Positions 50,686 to 59,456 of a stretch of 64,000 bases of DNA are shown in pieces (position 1 is the first letter of the stretch; each line of letters starts with the position of its first letter). Location: assembly GCF_965229315.1 (NCBI RefSeq), contig NZ_CBDDJA010000002.1:372001-436000 (forward strand), read 5' to 3'. The notes beneath the pieces are model-generated. The model did no database searches. It was given only the letters and a program-made list of their open reading frames with translations, and was not told the origin of the DNA. Both the position numbers and the translations under genes were made by a program. The stretch comes from Pelomonas sp965229315 (GTDB lineage Bacteria > Pseudomonadota > Gammaproteobacteria > Burkholderiales > Burkholderiaceae_C).

Positions 50686-51417
50686 ATGACACAGACCCAC
50701 TTCGGTTTCAGCACGGTTGACGAGTCGGAGAAGGCCACCAAGGTCCGCGGCGTGTTCGACTCGGTCGCGTCCAAGTACGACTTGATGAACGACCTGATGT
50801 CGGCCGGCCTGCACCGGGCCTGGAAGGCCTACACCGTGCAGGTCGCCAACCTGAAGGCCGGCGAGCGCGTGCTGGACATCGCCGGCGGCACGGGCGACCT
50901 GGCGCGGGCCTTCGCGCGCAAGGTGGGCGAGGGCGGCGTCGTCGTGCACACCGACATCAACGAGGCCATGCTGCGCCAGGGCCGCGACCGCCTGCTGGAC
51001 GAAGGGCTCATCCTGCCCACGAGCCTGGCCGACGCCGAGAAGCTGCCGTTCAAGAGCGAGAGCTTCAACCTCGTGAGCGTGGCCTTCGGCCTGCGCAACA
51101 TGACGCACAAGGACCTGGCCCTGGCCGAGATGTGCCGCGTGCTCAAGCCGGGCGGCCGTCTGCTGGTGCTGGAGTTCTCGCGCATTGCCGAGCCGCTGAA
51201 GAAGCCCTACGACTGGTACTCCTTCAACATCCTGCCCCGGCTCGGTTCGCTGTTCGCGGGTGATGCCCAGAGCTACAAGTACCTGGCCGAGTCCATCCGC
51301 GTGCACCCCGACCAGGCCACGCTCAAGGCCATGATGAAGACGGCCGGCTTCGGCCATGTGGACGTGCACAACCTCAGCGCCGGCATCGTGGCGCTGCATG
51401 CCGGCATCAAGTGCTGA
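50686..51417 (+). CDS. ubiE: Ubiquinone/menaquinone C-methyltransferase UbiE
   Basis: The 243-residue SAM-dependent methyltransferase of ubiquinone synthesis begins with the family FGFSTVDESEKATKVRGVFDSVASKYDLMNDLMS. SAM motif I is VLDIAGGTGDLA, then VVHTDINEAML and the signature NMTHKDLALAEMCRVLKPGGRLLVLEFS. The ATG at 50686 is chosen by conservation. A hairpin follows the stop directly. Confidence 0.95.
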   Translation: MTQTHFGFSTVDESEKATKVRGVFDSVASKYDLMNDLMSAGLHRAWKAYTVQVANLKAGERVLDIAGGTGDLARAFARKVGEGGVVVHTDINEAMLRQGRDRLLDEGLILPTSLADAEKLPFKSESFNLVSVAFGLRNMTHKDLALAEMCRVLKPGGRLLVLEFSRIAEPLKKPYDWYSFNILPRLGSLFAGDAQSYKYLAESIRVHPDQATLKAMMKTAGFGHVDVHNLSAGIVALHAGIKC

Positions 51418-51435
51418 AGCCGGGTTTACCCGGCT
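51418..51435 (+). terminator. Hairpin directly after ubiE
   Basis: AGCCGGG (51418-51424) and CCCGGCT (51429-51435) are perfect complements around TTTA, immediately after the stop. There is no T-run, so it may work with Rho or only stabilise the 3' end. It separates ubiE from the eps operon. Confidence 0.4.
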
Positions 51436-51502
51436 GAGCGTCGAGCGAGACCCGGCGCGCTGCCATTTCGGGGGGGTAGGCCCCCACGAACGCGGGGTCT
51501 GC

Positions 51503-51529
51503 GGAACTTCGCACACCGTGCGCGTCTAA
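51503..51529 (+). promoter_or_regulatory. Sigma-E-type promoter upstream of the eps operon
   Basis: GGAACTT (51503-51509) and TCTAA (51525-51529) are separated by 15 bases, matching the conserved sigma-E promoter (GGAACTT, 15-16 bases, TCTRA) at every core position. It lies in the ubiE-epsD gap. The predicted start near 51536 leaves a leader of about 115 bases before epsD. RpoE, RseA and a MucD protease are encoded at 12.5-15.2 kb. Confidence 0.6.
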
Positions 51530-51590
51530 CCCCGGGTTGCCCCGACCCACGAATGGGGCGCATGGCTGCAGAAGCGACATCACCCGCCGC

Positions 51591-51596
51591 TACACT
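51591..51596 (+). promoter_or_regulatory. Possible second eps promoter -10 (TACACT)
   Basis: TACACT occurs 55 bases before the epsD ATG. There is no clear -35. It could provide sigma-70 transcription in addition to the upstream sigma-E-like site. Confidence 0.25.
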
Positions 51597-51650
51597 CGGC
51601 CGCTCATCGGGGCTGGGAGCCCTTCACTGCACGACAAGGACCACGAAAAG

Positions 51651-52607
51651 ATGGCAAAGCGACTGATCCACCCCCGCGCCACGCTGTTGGCGATCGTCGC
51701 GGCGGCGACGCTGCTGGCTGCCTGCGGCGGCGACAAGGGCGACAAGGCCTCGCAGACGGCTGCCAAGGTCAACAAGGAAGAGATCACCGTCCATCAGATC
51801 AACTTCGTGCTGCAGCGCCAGCCGGGACTCAAGCCGGAGCAGGCCGAGGCGGCCAGCCGCCAGGTGCTGGAGCGTCTGATTGACCAGGAACTCGCGGTGC
51901 AGAAGGCCCAGGAGCAAAAGCTCGACCGCGACCCGCGCGTGGTGCAGCAGATCGAAGCCGCCAAGCGCGAGATCATTGCTCGCGCCTACGTCGAGCGCAT
52001 CGGCGAAAGCGTCTCCAAGCCGAGCAACGAAGAGATCGCTGCCTACTACAACGAGAAGCCGGCGCTCTTCAAGGAGCGTCGCATCTACAGCCTGCAGGAG
52101 CTGCAGATCGAGGCCAAGCCCGAGCAATTCGACGGCATCCGCGCCAAGCTCGCGGCGTCCAAGAGCCTGAACGAATTCGCCGAGTACCTGAAGAGCAACG
52201 ACATCCGCTTTGCCGGCAACCAGGCGGTGCGTGCGGCGGAGCAACTGCCGCTCGCCAACCTGGACAACATCGCGAAGATGAAGGACGGCGACTCCATGAT
52301 CAGCCAGGCGCCCAATGGCCTGGCCGTGCTCTTCCTCGTCGGCTCGCGCAGCCAGCCCGTCGACGAAGTGCGTGCCCGTCCTGCCATCGAGGCCTTCCTG
52401 CTGAACCAGCGCAAGGGCGAAGCTGCGCAGAAGGACATCAAGGCCCTGCGAGCCAGCTCGAAGATCGAATACGTCGGCAAGTTCGCCGAGTCGGCGGCAT
52501 CCGCCGCGAGCGCGGCAACGGCGGCACCGGTGGTTCCCGATGCCCCGGCGTCGGCCGCCAGCGGCCTCGATTCCTCCGCCATCAGCAAGGGCATGGGTCT
52601 GAAATGA
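51651..52607 (+). CDS. epsD: EpsD-family peptidyl-prolyl isomerase lipoprotein
   Basis: The 318-residue protein starts MAKRLIHPRATLLAIVAAAT with a lipobox LAAC (C25), so it is probably a lipoprotein. The SurA-like N-domain (VNKEEITVHQINFVLQR, LIDQELAVQKAQE) precedes a parvulin-like isomerase region (about 125-235). The C-terminus is Ala/Ser-rich. EpsD proteins are found only in XrtB/EPS loci and presumably fold exported components. The start at 51651 is set by the lipoprotein signal. It overlaps epsE by four bases. Confidence 0.9.
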   Translation: MAKRLIHPRATLLAIVAAATLLAACGGDKGDKASQTAAKVNKEEITVHQINFVLQRQPGLKPEQAEAASRQVLERLIDQELAVQKAQEQKLDRDPRVVQQIEAAKREIIARAYVERIGESVSKPSNEEIAAYYNEKPALFKERRIYSLQELQIEAKPEQFDGIRAKLAASKSLNEFAEYLKSNDIRFAGNQAVRAAEQLPLANLDNIAKMKDGDSMISQAPNGLAVLFLVGSRSQPVDEVRARPAIEAFLLNQRKGEAAQKDIKALRASSKIEYVGKFAESAASAASAATAAPVVPDAPASAASGLDSSAISKGMGLK

Positions 52608-53437
52608 TGCGATTCCAACACCTGCTTCTTGCCGCCGCGCTGGGCTTCAGTGCCCTGGTTGCCGGTGCTCAAACCAGCGTCGCGCCGGCTGCTGCGACGG
52701 CCAACGCCGAGTACAAGTTGGGCGCCGGCGACGTGATCCGCATCGTCGTCTACCAGAACGCCGATCTGACGCTGGAAACGCGCGTTTCCGAAACCGGCGT
52801 CATCAGCTATCCGCTGCTGGGCAGCATCCGTATCGGTGGGTTGGGCATCGGCGCCGCCGAGAAGCTCATCGCTGACGGCCTGAAGAACGGCAGCTTCGTG
52901 AAGTCGCCGCAGGTCACGCTGATCCTGCTGCAGGTCAAGGGCAACCAGGCCAGCGTGCTGGGCCAGGTCAATCGCCCGGGGCGCTACCCGATCGAGACCG
53001 CCGACATGCGCATGACCGACCTGCTGGCCAATGCCGGCGGTGTCGCGACCACCGGCGGCGACATGCTGGTGCTGACCGGTACGCGCAACGGCAAACCCGT
53101 GCGCTTCGAAATCGATTTGCCGACCGTCTTCGCTCCCGGTGACCAGACGCGTGCCAACGATGTGCTGATTCAGAACGGAGACGTTCTGTGGGTGGACCGC
53201 GCACCGATCGTTTATATCTACGGCGAAGTGCAGCGCCCCGGCCCGATGCGACTGGAGCGTGGTCTTACGCTGATGCAGGCACTCGCCACCGGTGGCGGTC
53301 TGACCCAGCGTGGTACCGAGCGGGGCATCCGTGTGCACCGCAAGTCGCCGGAAGGCAAGGTCGAGGTGATGCAGCCGGTGATGGATGACGCGTTGCGAGA
53401 CGGCGACGTCGTTTACGTCAAGGAAAGCCTGTTCTAA
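52604..53437 (+). CDS. epsE: EPS export protein EpsE (Wza-like, SLBB)
   Basis: The 277-residue protein has a signal peptide (MMRFQHLLLAAALGFSALVAG) and the Poly_export domain YKLGAGDVIRIVVYQNADLTLETRVSE. Two SLBB-like modules follow (ASVLGQVNRPGRYPIETADM and VYIYGEVQRPGPMRLERGLT). It should form or contact the outer-membrane EPS channel together with EpsF. The ATG overlaps the epsD stop, so translation is coupled. Confidence 0.93.
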   Translation: MMRFQHLLLAAALGFSALVAGAQTSVAPAAATANAEYKLGAGDVIRIVVYQNADLTLETRVSETGVISYPLLGSIRIGGLGIGAAEKLIADGLKNGSFVKSPQVTLILLQVKGNQASVLGQVNRPGRYPIETADMRMTDLLANAGGVATTGGDMLVLTGTRNGKPVRFEIDLPTVFAPGDQTRANDVLIQNGDVLWVDRAPIVYIYGEVQRPGPMRLERGLTLMQALATGGGLTQRGTERGIRVHRKSPEGKVEVMQPVMDDALRDGDVVYVKESLF

Positions 53438-53446
53438 GGACACGGA

Positions 53447-54865
53447 ATGAACTTCGGACAATTCATTGCAGTTTTGCGTGCGCGCTGGCTGCTTGCACTG
53501 ATCATTTTTGCCACAACGGTGGTGCTAGCAGTTGTTGTAAGCCTCTTGCTGCCCAAGCAGTACACGGCGGCGGCGTCCGTTGTCGTCGACCCCAAGCCGG
53601 ATCCACTGTCCTCCGTGTTGTCTGGTTCGCTGATGAACCCGGCCTTCATGGCAACACAGGTCGACGTGATCCTGAGTGACCGAGTAGCGCTTCGCGTTGT
53701 TCGCGATTTGAAGCTTACGGAGAGCCCGCAGATTCGGGAGCAGTGGCAGTCGGATACGGGTGGGCAGGGTACTGTTGAAGGTTGGCTGGCTGATCTTTTC
53801 CAGAAAAACCTCGACGTCAAGCCTTCGCGCGAATCGAATGTGATCAGCGTGTCCTATCGGGCAGCCGATCCACGCTTTGCGGCCGCCATCGCAAATGCCT
53901 TCGTTGTCGCATACACCGCGACGACTCTTGAGCTCAAAGTCGATCCGGCGCGGCAATACAGCAGCTTTTTTGATTTGCGCGCCAAGGAAGCCCGGGATCA
54001 GTTGGAGCAGGTTCAGGCCAAGCTCAGTCAGTTCCAGAACGAAAACGGTGTAATGGCTGTCGACGAGCGGTTTGACGTCGAGAATACCCGCCTGAATGAG
54101 CTGTCTTCGCAATACGTTGGTTTGCAGTCGCTGGCTTCAGATTCGGTCAGTCGCCAAACGGCGGCCCGAGGCAGCGGCGCTGATCGCATGCAGGAAGTGC
54201 TGAACAACCCGCTTATCGCAGGGCTCAAAGCAGATCAGGCGCGACTGGAGGCCAAGCTGCAGGAGCTGAACTCGAAGCTGGGCGATCAAAACCCTCAAGT
54301 CATCGAAGCCCGTGCCAATCTGGCCGAGCTGAAGACCCGCATCGACGGCGAAACCACCAAGGTAAGCAGTTCGCTGGGCATCTCCAACAATATCAATCAG
54401 CAGCGCGCCGGAGAAATCAAGGCGCAGCTTGAGGCTCAGCGCGCCAAGGTGCTGAAGATGAAGGCGCTGCGCGACCAAGTCACAGTCCTCAGTCGCGACG
54501 TCGAGAGCGCCCAGCGTGCCTACGACGCCGTGCTGGCGCGCTTGACCCAGACCAGTCTTGAAAGCCAGACCACGCAGAGCTATGTGAGCACGCTGACTCA
54601 GGCTACACCGCCCGTGAAGCCTTCATCGCCCCGGGTCATTCTCAACACCATCATGTCAATCTTCGTCGGCGGACTGCTGGCAATGGCGGTGACCTTGGGC
54701 CTGGAGTTCATGGACCGGCGCGTGCGGACAGTGGATGACATCGAGGGCATTCTCGGCTTGCCCGTCATTGGCACGATGCCTGCGAACAATAACGTGACCA
54801 AGCGCTTGTCTAAGAACCTGCCTCCCCTGTTGTCGGCCCCAGATGGTCCGGCCGCGGCGAATTAA
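53447..54865 (+). CDS. epsF: EPS chain-length determinant protein EpsF (Wzz-like)
   Basis: The 472-residue inner-membrane polysaccharide co-polymerase has an N-terminal membrane helix (about 13-35) and a Wzz domain beginning YTAAASVVVDPKPD. A long coiled-coil periplasmic region (about 175-375) is followed by a second helix (IMSIFVGGLLAMAVTLGLEF). The short cytoplasmic tail with DRRVRTVDDIEGILGLPVIG is the usual kinase-activating region. The kinase itself is the separate EpsG. Codons are less GC-rich than in the core genes. Confidence 0.93.
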   Translation: MNFGQFIAVLRARWLLALIIFATTVVLAVVVSLLLPKQYTAAASVVVDPKPDPLSSVLSGSLMNPAFMATQVDVILSDRVALRVVRDLKLTESPQIREQWQSDTGGQGTVEGWLADLFQKNLDVKPSRESNVISVSYRAADPRFAAAIANAFVVAYTATTLELKVDPARQYSSFFDLRAKEARDQLEQVQAKLSQFQNENGVMAVDERFDVENTRLNELSSQYVGLQSLASDSVSRQTAARGSGADRMQEVLNNPLIAGLKADQARLEAKLQELNSKLGDQNPQVIEARANLAELKTRIDGETTKVSSSLGISNNINQQRAGEIKAQLEAQRAKVLKMKALRDQVTVLSRDVESAQRAYDAVLARLTQTSLESQTTQSYVSTLTQATPPVKPSSPRVILNTIMSIFVGGLLAMAVTLGLEFMDRRVRTVDDIEGILGLPVIGTMPANNNVTKRLSKNLPPLLSAPDGPAAAN

Positions 54866-54886
54866 ATCCAGTAGCGACTCCCTACC

Positions 54887-55768
54887 ATGCAAGACAACCA
54901 AGCTGATCGAGTCGATCCAAGCCGGGGCAATCGCGAGCGGTCCATTGGAGCCATCATTGCCGAGACAAGGCATCTGACGGCTGAACAGGTCGAAAGCGTC
55001 GTCGCCTATCAGAAGAAGCATGCGGTGCGCTTCGGCGAAGCTGCGGTAGCGATGGGCGTCGCGAGCGCTGATGACGTGATCTTCGCGCTGGCGCAGCAGT
55101 ACAACTATCCCCTCGCGAGCGACGAGCAGCGGCAACTCAGCCAGGAGCTGGTGGCGCTTAACAAGCCTTTCTCGCGGCAGGTTGAGGCCTTCCGCGACCT
55201 GCGCAGTCAGCTCATCATGCGCGTGGATCCCAGCTCTGAGGGCGCGCGTCGCCCTCTGGCCGTGGTCAGCCCTGACGTCGGCGACGGCAAAACCTTCGTA
55301 GCCGCCAACCTGGCCATCACGCTGGCCCAGTTGGGTGGTCGCACGCTGCTCGTTGATGCCGACCTGCGCTCGCCTCGCCTACATGAGGTTTTTGGCCTGA
55401 AGAACGGTGCCGGGCTGTCTAACATACTGTCGGGCCGGGCAGAAAATCAGGTGATCCAGCAGGCCACGGGTGTGCCCAACCTGTTCGTGCTGCCAGTAGG
55501 CCCCACGCCGCCCAACCCGGTCGAATTGGTCGAGCGTCCGGCCTTCGGCCTGCTGCTTAACGAGCTGATCAGCAAGTTCGATCACGTTGTCGTCGATACG
55601 CCTGCAGCGGCTTATGGTTCTGACGCCGCTGTCATCGCGGCGCGTTGTGGTGCCGTGCTGGTGGTGGCGCGTCGTGACGAATCGCGCGTCAAGACGCTGC
55701 AGCACCTAACAATGCTGCTGCAGCAAAGTCGCTCCAAAATCCTCGGCGTGCTCTACAACGAGCACTGA
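54887..55768 (+). CDS. epsG: EPS tyrosine kinase EpsG with MshEN-like N-terminal motifs
   Basis: The 293-residue BY-kinase-type ATPase has Walker A in SPDVGDGKTFVAANLA, A' in LLVDADLRSPR and Walker B in VVVDTPA. Its N-terminus holds two consecutive 24-residue repeats (S19-Q42 and R48-Q71) spaced by five residues. They fit the pattern RLGxxLVxxGxxxxxxLxxxLxxQ of MshEN cyclic-di-GMP-binding domains; repeat 2 keeps R48, G50, G57 and Q71. The C-terminus (ILGVLYNEH) lacks the usual tyrosine cluster. It should partner EpsF to control chain length. Confidence 0.9.
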   Translation: MQDNQADRVDPSRGNRERSIGAIIAETRHLTAEQVESVVAYQKKHAVRFGEAAVAMGVASADDVIFALAQQYNYPLASDEQRQLSQELVALNKPFSRQVEAFRDLRSQLIMRVDPSSEGARRPLAVVSPDVGDGKTFVAANLAITLAQLGGRTLLVDADLRSPRLHEVFGLKNGAGLSNILSGRAENQVIQQATGVPNLFVLPVGPTPPNPVELVERPAFGLLLNELISKFDHVVVDTPAAAYGSDAAVIAARCGAVLVVARRDESRVKTLQHLTMLLQQSRSKILGVLYNEH

Positions 55769-55773
55769 CGACA

Positions 55774-56682
55774 GTGGCTTCGGGCCAGATATCCGATCGA
55801 TCCATGCAGCCATCGCGTCTCCACTTCAAGAAGCCGCCGGGCCTAGACCTGCCTGCAGCTGCGATGATCATCATCGGCTACGTGCTGATGTTTGCTCCAA
55901 CGTTTCGCGACTTGGCGACTACGGTGTGGTCGCGCGACGAACAGGGCCACGGCCCCATCATCCTGGCGGTGGTGCTCTGGCTGGCATATCGCAAGCACGA
56001 GGAACTGCTGGCGCTTTCGGCGCGGCCAGCGTTGGTTAGCGGGTCGTTATGCCTGCTGCTGGGCCTGTGCATGTTTGTTTTAGGGCGATCGCAGGCGGTG
56101 CTGCTGCTGGAAGTCGGAGCCTTGATCCCGATCAGCGCCGCGCTGTTGCTGCTGATCAAGGGGACGGCGGCTGTTCGGCTGCTGTGGTTCCCACTGTTTT
56201 TCATGCTGTTCATGGTGCCGCTGCCGGCTACGCTGGTCGTCGCGGTAACGACACCGTTGAAGTCTGCGGTCTCTGCAGTTGCAAGTTCACTGCTCTACCA
56301 ACTGGGTTATCCGGTGGGGCGCAGCGGTGTGATCTTGACGGTAGGCCCCTACCAACTGTTAGTCGCCGATGCCTGTGCCGGCCTCAACTCGATGTTTACG
56401 CTCGAGGCGCTGGGCCTGCTGTACATGAACATCATGAACTACAAGTCTGCCGCGCGGAACGTGCTGATGGCCGTGATGATCATCCCGATCTCATTCGCCG
56501 CCAACATCGTGAGGGTCTGCATCTTGGTGCTGGTCACCTACCATTTTGGTGACGAGGCTGGCCAAGGCTTCGTGCACGGTTTTGCAGGCATGGTGCTCTT
56601 CATGGTGGCGTTAACGCTGATCCTCGCCTTTGACCGCGGCTTGCTGAGTGCCAGTCGTCGCTTCAAGGGGCTATTGAAATGA
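55774..56682 (+). CDS. xrtB: Exosortase B
   Basis: This integral membrane cysteine protease-transpeptidase (302 residues, about eight membrane segments) acts on PEP-CTERM proteins. The conserved catalytic residues are C201 in ADACAGLNSMF, R247 in ANIVRVCILV and H268 in GFVHGFAGM. Its position between epsG and epsI is typical of XrtB loci. A GTG at 55774 or ATG at 55804 could be the start; neither has a ribosome binding site. The likely substrate in this window is the protein at 33744. Confidence 0.93.
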   Translation: MASGQISDRSMQPSRLHFKKPPGLDLPAAAMIIIGYVLMFAPTFRDLATTVWSRDEQGHGPIILAVVLWLAYRKHEELLALSARPALVSGSLCLLLGLCMFVLGRSQAVLLLEVGALIPISAALLLLIKGTAAVRLLWFPLFFMLFMVPLPATLVVAVTTPLKSAVSAVASSLLYQLGYPVGRSGVILTVGPYQLLVADACAGLNSMFTLEALGLLYMNIMNYKSAARNVLMAVMIIPISFAANIVRVCILVLVTYHFGDEAGQGFVHGFAGMVLFMVALTLILAFDRGLLSASRRFKGLLK

Positions 56683-57383
56683 CGAGTCGACGCGTTGCAG
56701 CGTTTGCCATGCTGGCCATGGCGGGTTCCGCAGCTTTGGCCGAGTGGGCTCGTCCCACCGTCAGAGTGTCGGACCTCCACCCTGGGTTCAAGTTGGAGCA
56801 GTTGTTCCCGGAGCATTTCGGCGATTGGGTCATAGACCCCCACATGCCGGTCGTGCTGCCTCCTCCGGATCAGCAGGCACTGCTAGACAAGATCTACAAC
56901 CAGACCCTGGCTCGCACCTACGTGAACCGCCTGGGCGAGCGCATCATGTTGTCCGTCGCCTATGGTGGAGACCAATCGGATGGGCTGACGGTGCACATTC
57001 CGGATGTTTGCTATCCGGCGCAGGGTTTCAAGGTCACCGACACCAGGGATGCGCAACTTCTGGTGGCGCCCGGTTTCTCCATTCCTGTGCGGCATTTGCT
57101 GACCTCGCTAGGCCAGCGTATCGAGCCGGTCACCTACTGGGTGCTGATGGGCGATGAAGCGACCATCTCTAACACCCAGCGGCGCATGGTGTCCATTCGC
57201 TACGGTCTGAAGCGGCTCATTCCTGAAGGCATGCTGGTCCGCGTGTCATCCATCAATCCAGACATGGCCGCCGCGGTTGCCGTGCATACGCGCTTCATCA
57301 ACGAGTTGGTTGCCAGCTTGCCTGCGCAGGAGCGCGAGCGCGTTGTTGGCAAGGTCAATTTCAACGGACCCGAGAAGTCATGA
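56679..57383 (+). CDS. epsI: EpsI domain protein
   Basis: The 234-residue protein has a signal-anchor-like N-terminus (RRVAAFAMLAMAGSAALAEW) and the EpsI domain with H106-x4-C111 in VHIPDVCYPAQGF. The family contains proteins encoded next to, or fused with, exosortases; its role in EPS is unsettled. It overlaps xrtB and gmd by four bases each (ATGA), so the whole block is translationally coupled. Confidence 0.9.
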   Translation: MTSRRVAAFAMLAMAGSAALAEWARPTVRVSDLHPGFKLEQLFPEHFGDWVIDPHMPVVLPPPDQQALLDKIYNQTLARTYVNRLGERIMLSVAYGGDQSDGLTVHIPDVCYPAQGFKVTDTRDAQLLVAPGFSIPVRHLLTSLGQRIEPVTYWVLMGDEATISNTQRRMVSIRYGLKRLIPEGMLVRVSSINPDMAAAVAVHTRFINELVASLPAQERERVVGKVNFNGPEKS

Positions 57384-58498
57384 AATCGAAAGTCGCGCTG
57401 ATCACCGGCGTCACCGGCCAAGACGGCGCCTACCTGGCAGAGCTCCTGCTGTCCAAAGGCTACGAGGTGCATGGCATCAAGCGCCGTGCGTCGTCGTTCA
57501 ACACCGACCGCATCGACCACCTGTACCAGGACCCGCACGTCGACAACCGGCGCTTCAAGCTCCACTACGGTGACCTGACCGACTCCACCAACCTCATCCG
57601 CATCATCCAGCAGGTCCAGCCCGACGAGATCTACAACCTCGCGGCCATGAGCCACGTGGCCGTCTCGTTCGAAGAGCCCGAGTACACCGCCAACGCCGAC
57701 GGCATCGGCACGCTGCGCATCCTGGAAGCCATCCGCATCCTGGGCCTGACCCAGAAGACCCGCTTCTACCAGGCCAGCACGTCCGAGCTCTACGGCCTGG
57801 TGCAGGAAATCCCGCAGAAGGAAACCACGCCCTTCTACCCGCGCAGCCCCTACGCGGTGGCCAAGCTCTACGCCTACTGGATCACGGTCAACTACCGCGA
57901 GGCCTATGGCATGTACGCCTGCAACGGCGTGCTCTTCAACCACGAGAGCCCGCTGCGCGGCGAGACCTTCGTCACCCGCAAGATCACCCGGGCCATCGCC
58001 CGCATCGCGCTGGGCCTGCAGGACTGCCTGTACCTGGGCAACATGAGCGCGCTGCGCGACTGGGGCCATGCCAAGGACTATGTCGAGATGCAGTGGCTGA
58101 TGCTGCAGCAGGACACGCCCGACGACTTCGTCATCGCCACCGGCGTGCAATACAGCGTGCGCCAGTTCGTCGAATTCGCCGCGGCTGAACTCGGCATCAC
58201 CGTCGCGTTCGAAGGCGAAGGCGAGAACGAAGTCGCCCGTGTTGCCAAGATCGACGGTGACAAGGCCCGGTGCAAGGTCGGCGACGTCATCGTCAAGGTC
58301 GACCCGCGCTACTTCCGGCCCACCGAGGTCGAGACGCTGCTGGGCGACCCGACCAAGGCCAAGGACAAGCTCGGCTGGACGCCCAAGACCACGCTGAGGG
58401 AGCTCGTGGCCGAGATGGTGCAGGCCGACTACACGGCGGCCAAGCGCGACAGCCTCGTCAAGCTCGCCGGCTTCCAGGCCTACGACCACCATGAGTGA
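57380..58498 (+). CDS. gmd: GDP-mannose 4,6-dehydratase
   Basis: The 372-residue SDR enzyme converts GDP-mannose to GDP-4-keto-6-deoxymannose. The nucleotide-binding motif is GVTGQDGAYLAELL, the catalytic Tyr/Lys lie in SPYAVAKLYAYW (about residues 156-167) and NHESPLRGETFVTRKI is conserved. It overlaps fcl by eight bases, giving the complete GDP-L-fucose route. The sequence is markedly GC-richer than the flanking eps genes. Confidence 0.96.
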   Translation: MKSKVALITGVTGQDGAYLAELLLSKGYEVHGIKRRASSFNTDRIDHLYQDPHVDNRRFKLHYGDLTDSTNLIRIIQQVQPDEIYNLAAMSHVAVSFEEPEYTANADGIGTLRILEAIRILGLTQKTRFYQASTSELYGLVQEIPQKETTPFYPRSPYAVAKLYAYWITVNYREAYGMYACNGVLFNHESPLRGETFVTRKITRAIARIALGLQDCLYLGNMSALRDWGHAKDYVEMQWLMLQQDTPDDFVIATGVQYSVRQFVEFAAAELGITVAFEGEGENEVARVAKIDGDKARCKVGDVIVKVDPRYFRPTEVETLLGDPTKAKDKLGWTPKTTLRELVAEMVQADYTAAKRDSLVKLAGFQAYDHHE

Positions 58499-59441
58499 CG
58501 CGGCGGCGCCCCTCGCCAAGGACGCTCGCATCTTCATCGCGGGCCATCGCGGCATGGTCGGCTCGGCGCTGGTGCGCCGGCTGCAGGCCGGTGGCTACAC
58601 GAACGTGCTCACGGCCTCCCGGCAGGAGCTCGATCTGCTCGACCAGCGCGCTGTTCATGCCTGGCTGCAGGCGCACAAGCCCGACTACGTCTTCATCGCT
58701 GCGGCCAAGGTCGGCGGAATCCAGGCCAACAACATCTATCGCGCCGAGTTCCTTTACGAGAACCTGATGATCGAGGCCAACCTCATCCACGGCGCCCATG
58801 TGGCTGGCGTGCAGCGGTTGATGTTCCTCGGCTCCAGCTGCATCTATCCCAAGCTCGCACCACAGCCGCTGCGCGAAGACAGCCTGCTCACCGGCCCGCT
58901 GGAGCCCACCAACGAGCCCTACGCCATCGCCAAGATCGCCGGCATCAAGCTGTGCGAAAGCTACAACCGCCAGTACGGCCGGCAGTACGTCAGTGCGATG
59001 CCGACCAACCTGTACGGCCCCAACGACAACTACGACCTTGCCAACAGCCATGTGCTGCCCGCGCTGATCCGCAAGGCCCACGAAGCCAAGCAGCGGGGCG
59101 ACAAGGCGCTGGTCGTCTGGGGCACAGGCACACCGCTGCGCGAGTTCCTGTACGTGGACGATCTGGCTGACGCCTGCGTGCATCTGATGGAGACCGGCGC
59201 CGAGGATGTGCTCGTGAACGTCGGCGTCGGCGAGGACGTGTCGATTCGCCAATTGGCGGAGCTGGTGTGTGAGGTCGTCGGCTTCCAGGGCGAACTCGTT
59301 TTCGACACCGCCAAGCCCGACGGCACACCGCGCAAGCTGATGGATGTGAGCTTGCTGGCCAGCCGGGGCTGGCGGGCAGGCACTCGGCTTCCCGAGGGCA
59401 TTGCCCTGGCCTACGCCGACTTCCTGAGCCGGCCGCGCTGA
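58491..59441 (+). CDS. fcl: GDP-L-fucose synthase
   Basis: The 316-residue SDR epimerase/reductase makes GDP-L-fucose from the Gmd product. It has the GHRGMVGSALVRRL nucleotide motif, the GSSCIYPK catalytic segment and Y144/K148 in NEPYAIAKIAG. GDP-fucose is then a building block for the EPS repeat unit. Like gmd it is GC-rich compared with neighbouring wzx and wzy. Confidence 0.95.
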   Translation: MSDAAAPLAKDARIFIAGHRGMVGSALVRRLQAGGYTNVLTASRQELDLLDQRAVHAWLQAHKPDYVFIAAAKVGGIQANNIYRAEFLYENLMIEANLIHGAHVAGVQRLMFLGSSCIYPKLAPQPLREDSLLTGPLEPTNEPYAIAKIAGIKLCESYNRQYGRQYVSAMPTNLYGPNDNYDLANSHVLPALIRKAHEAKQRGDKALVVWGTGTPLREFLYVDDLADACVHLMETGAEDVLVNVGVGEDVSIRQLAELVCEVVGFQGELVFDTAKPDGTPRKLMDVSLLASRGWRAGTRLPEGIALAYADFLSRPR

Positions 59442-59456
59442 TCTCGGCGATGCACC

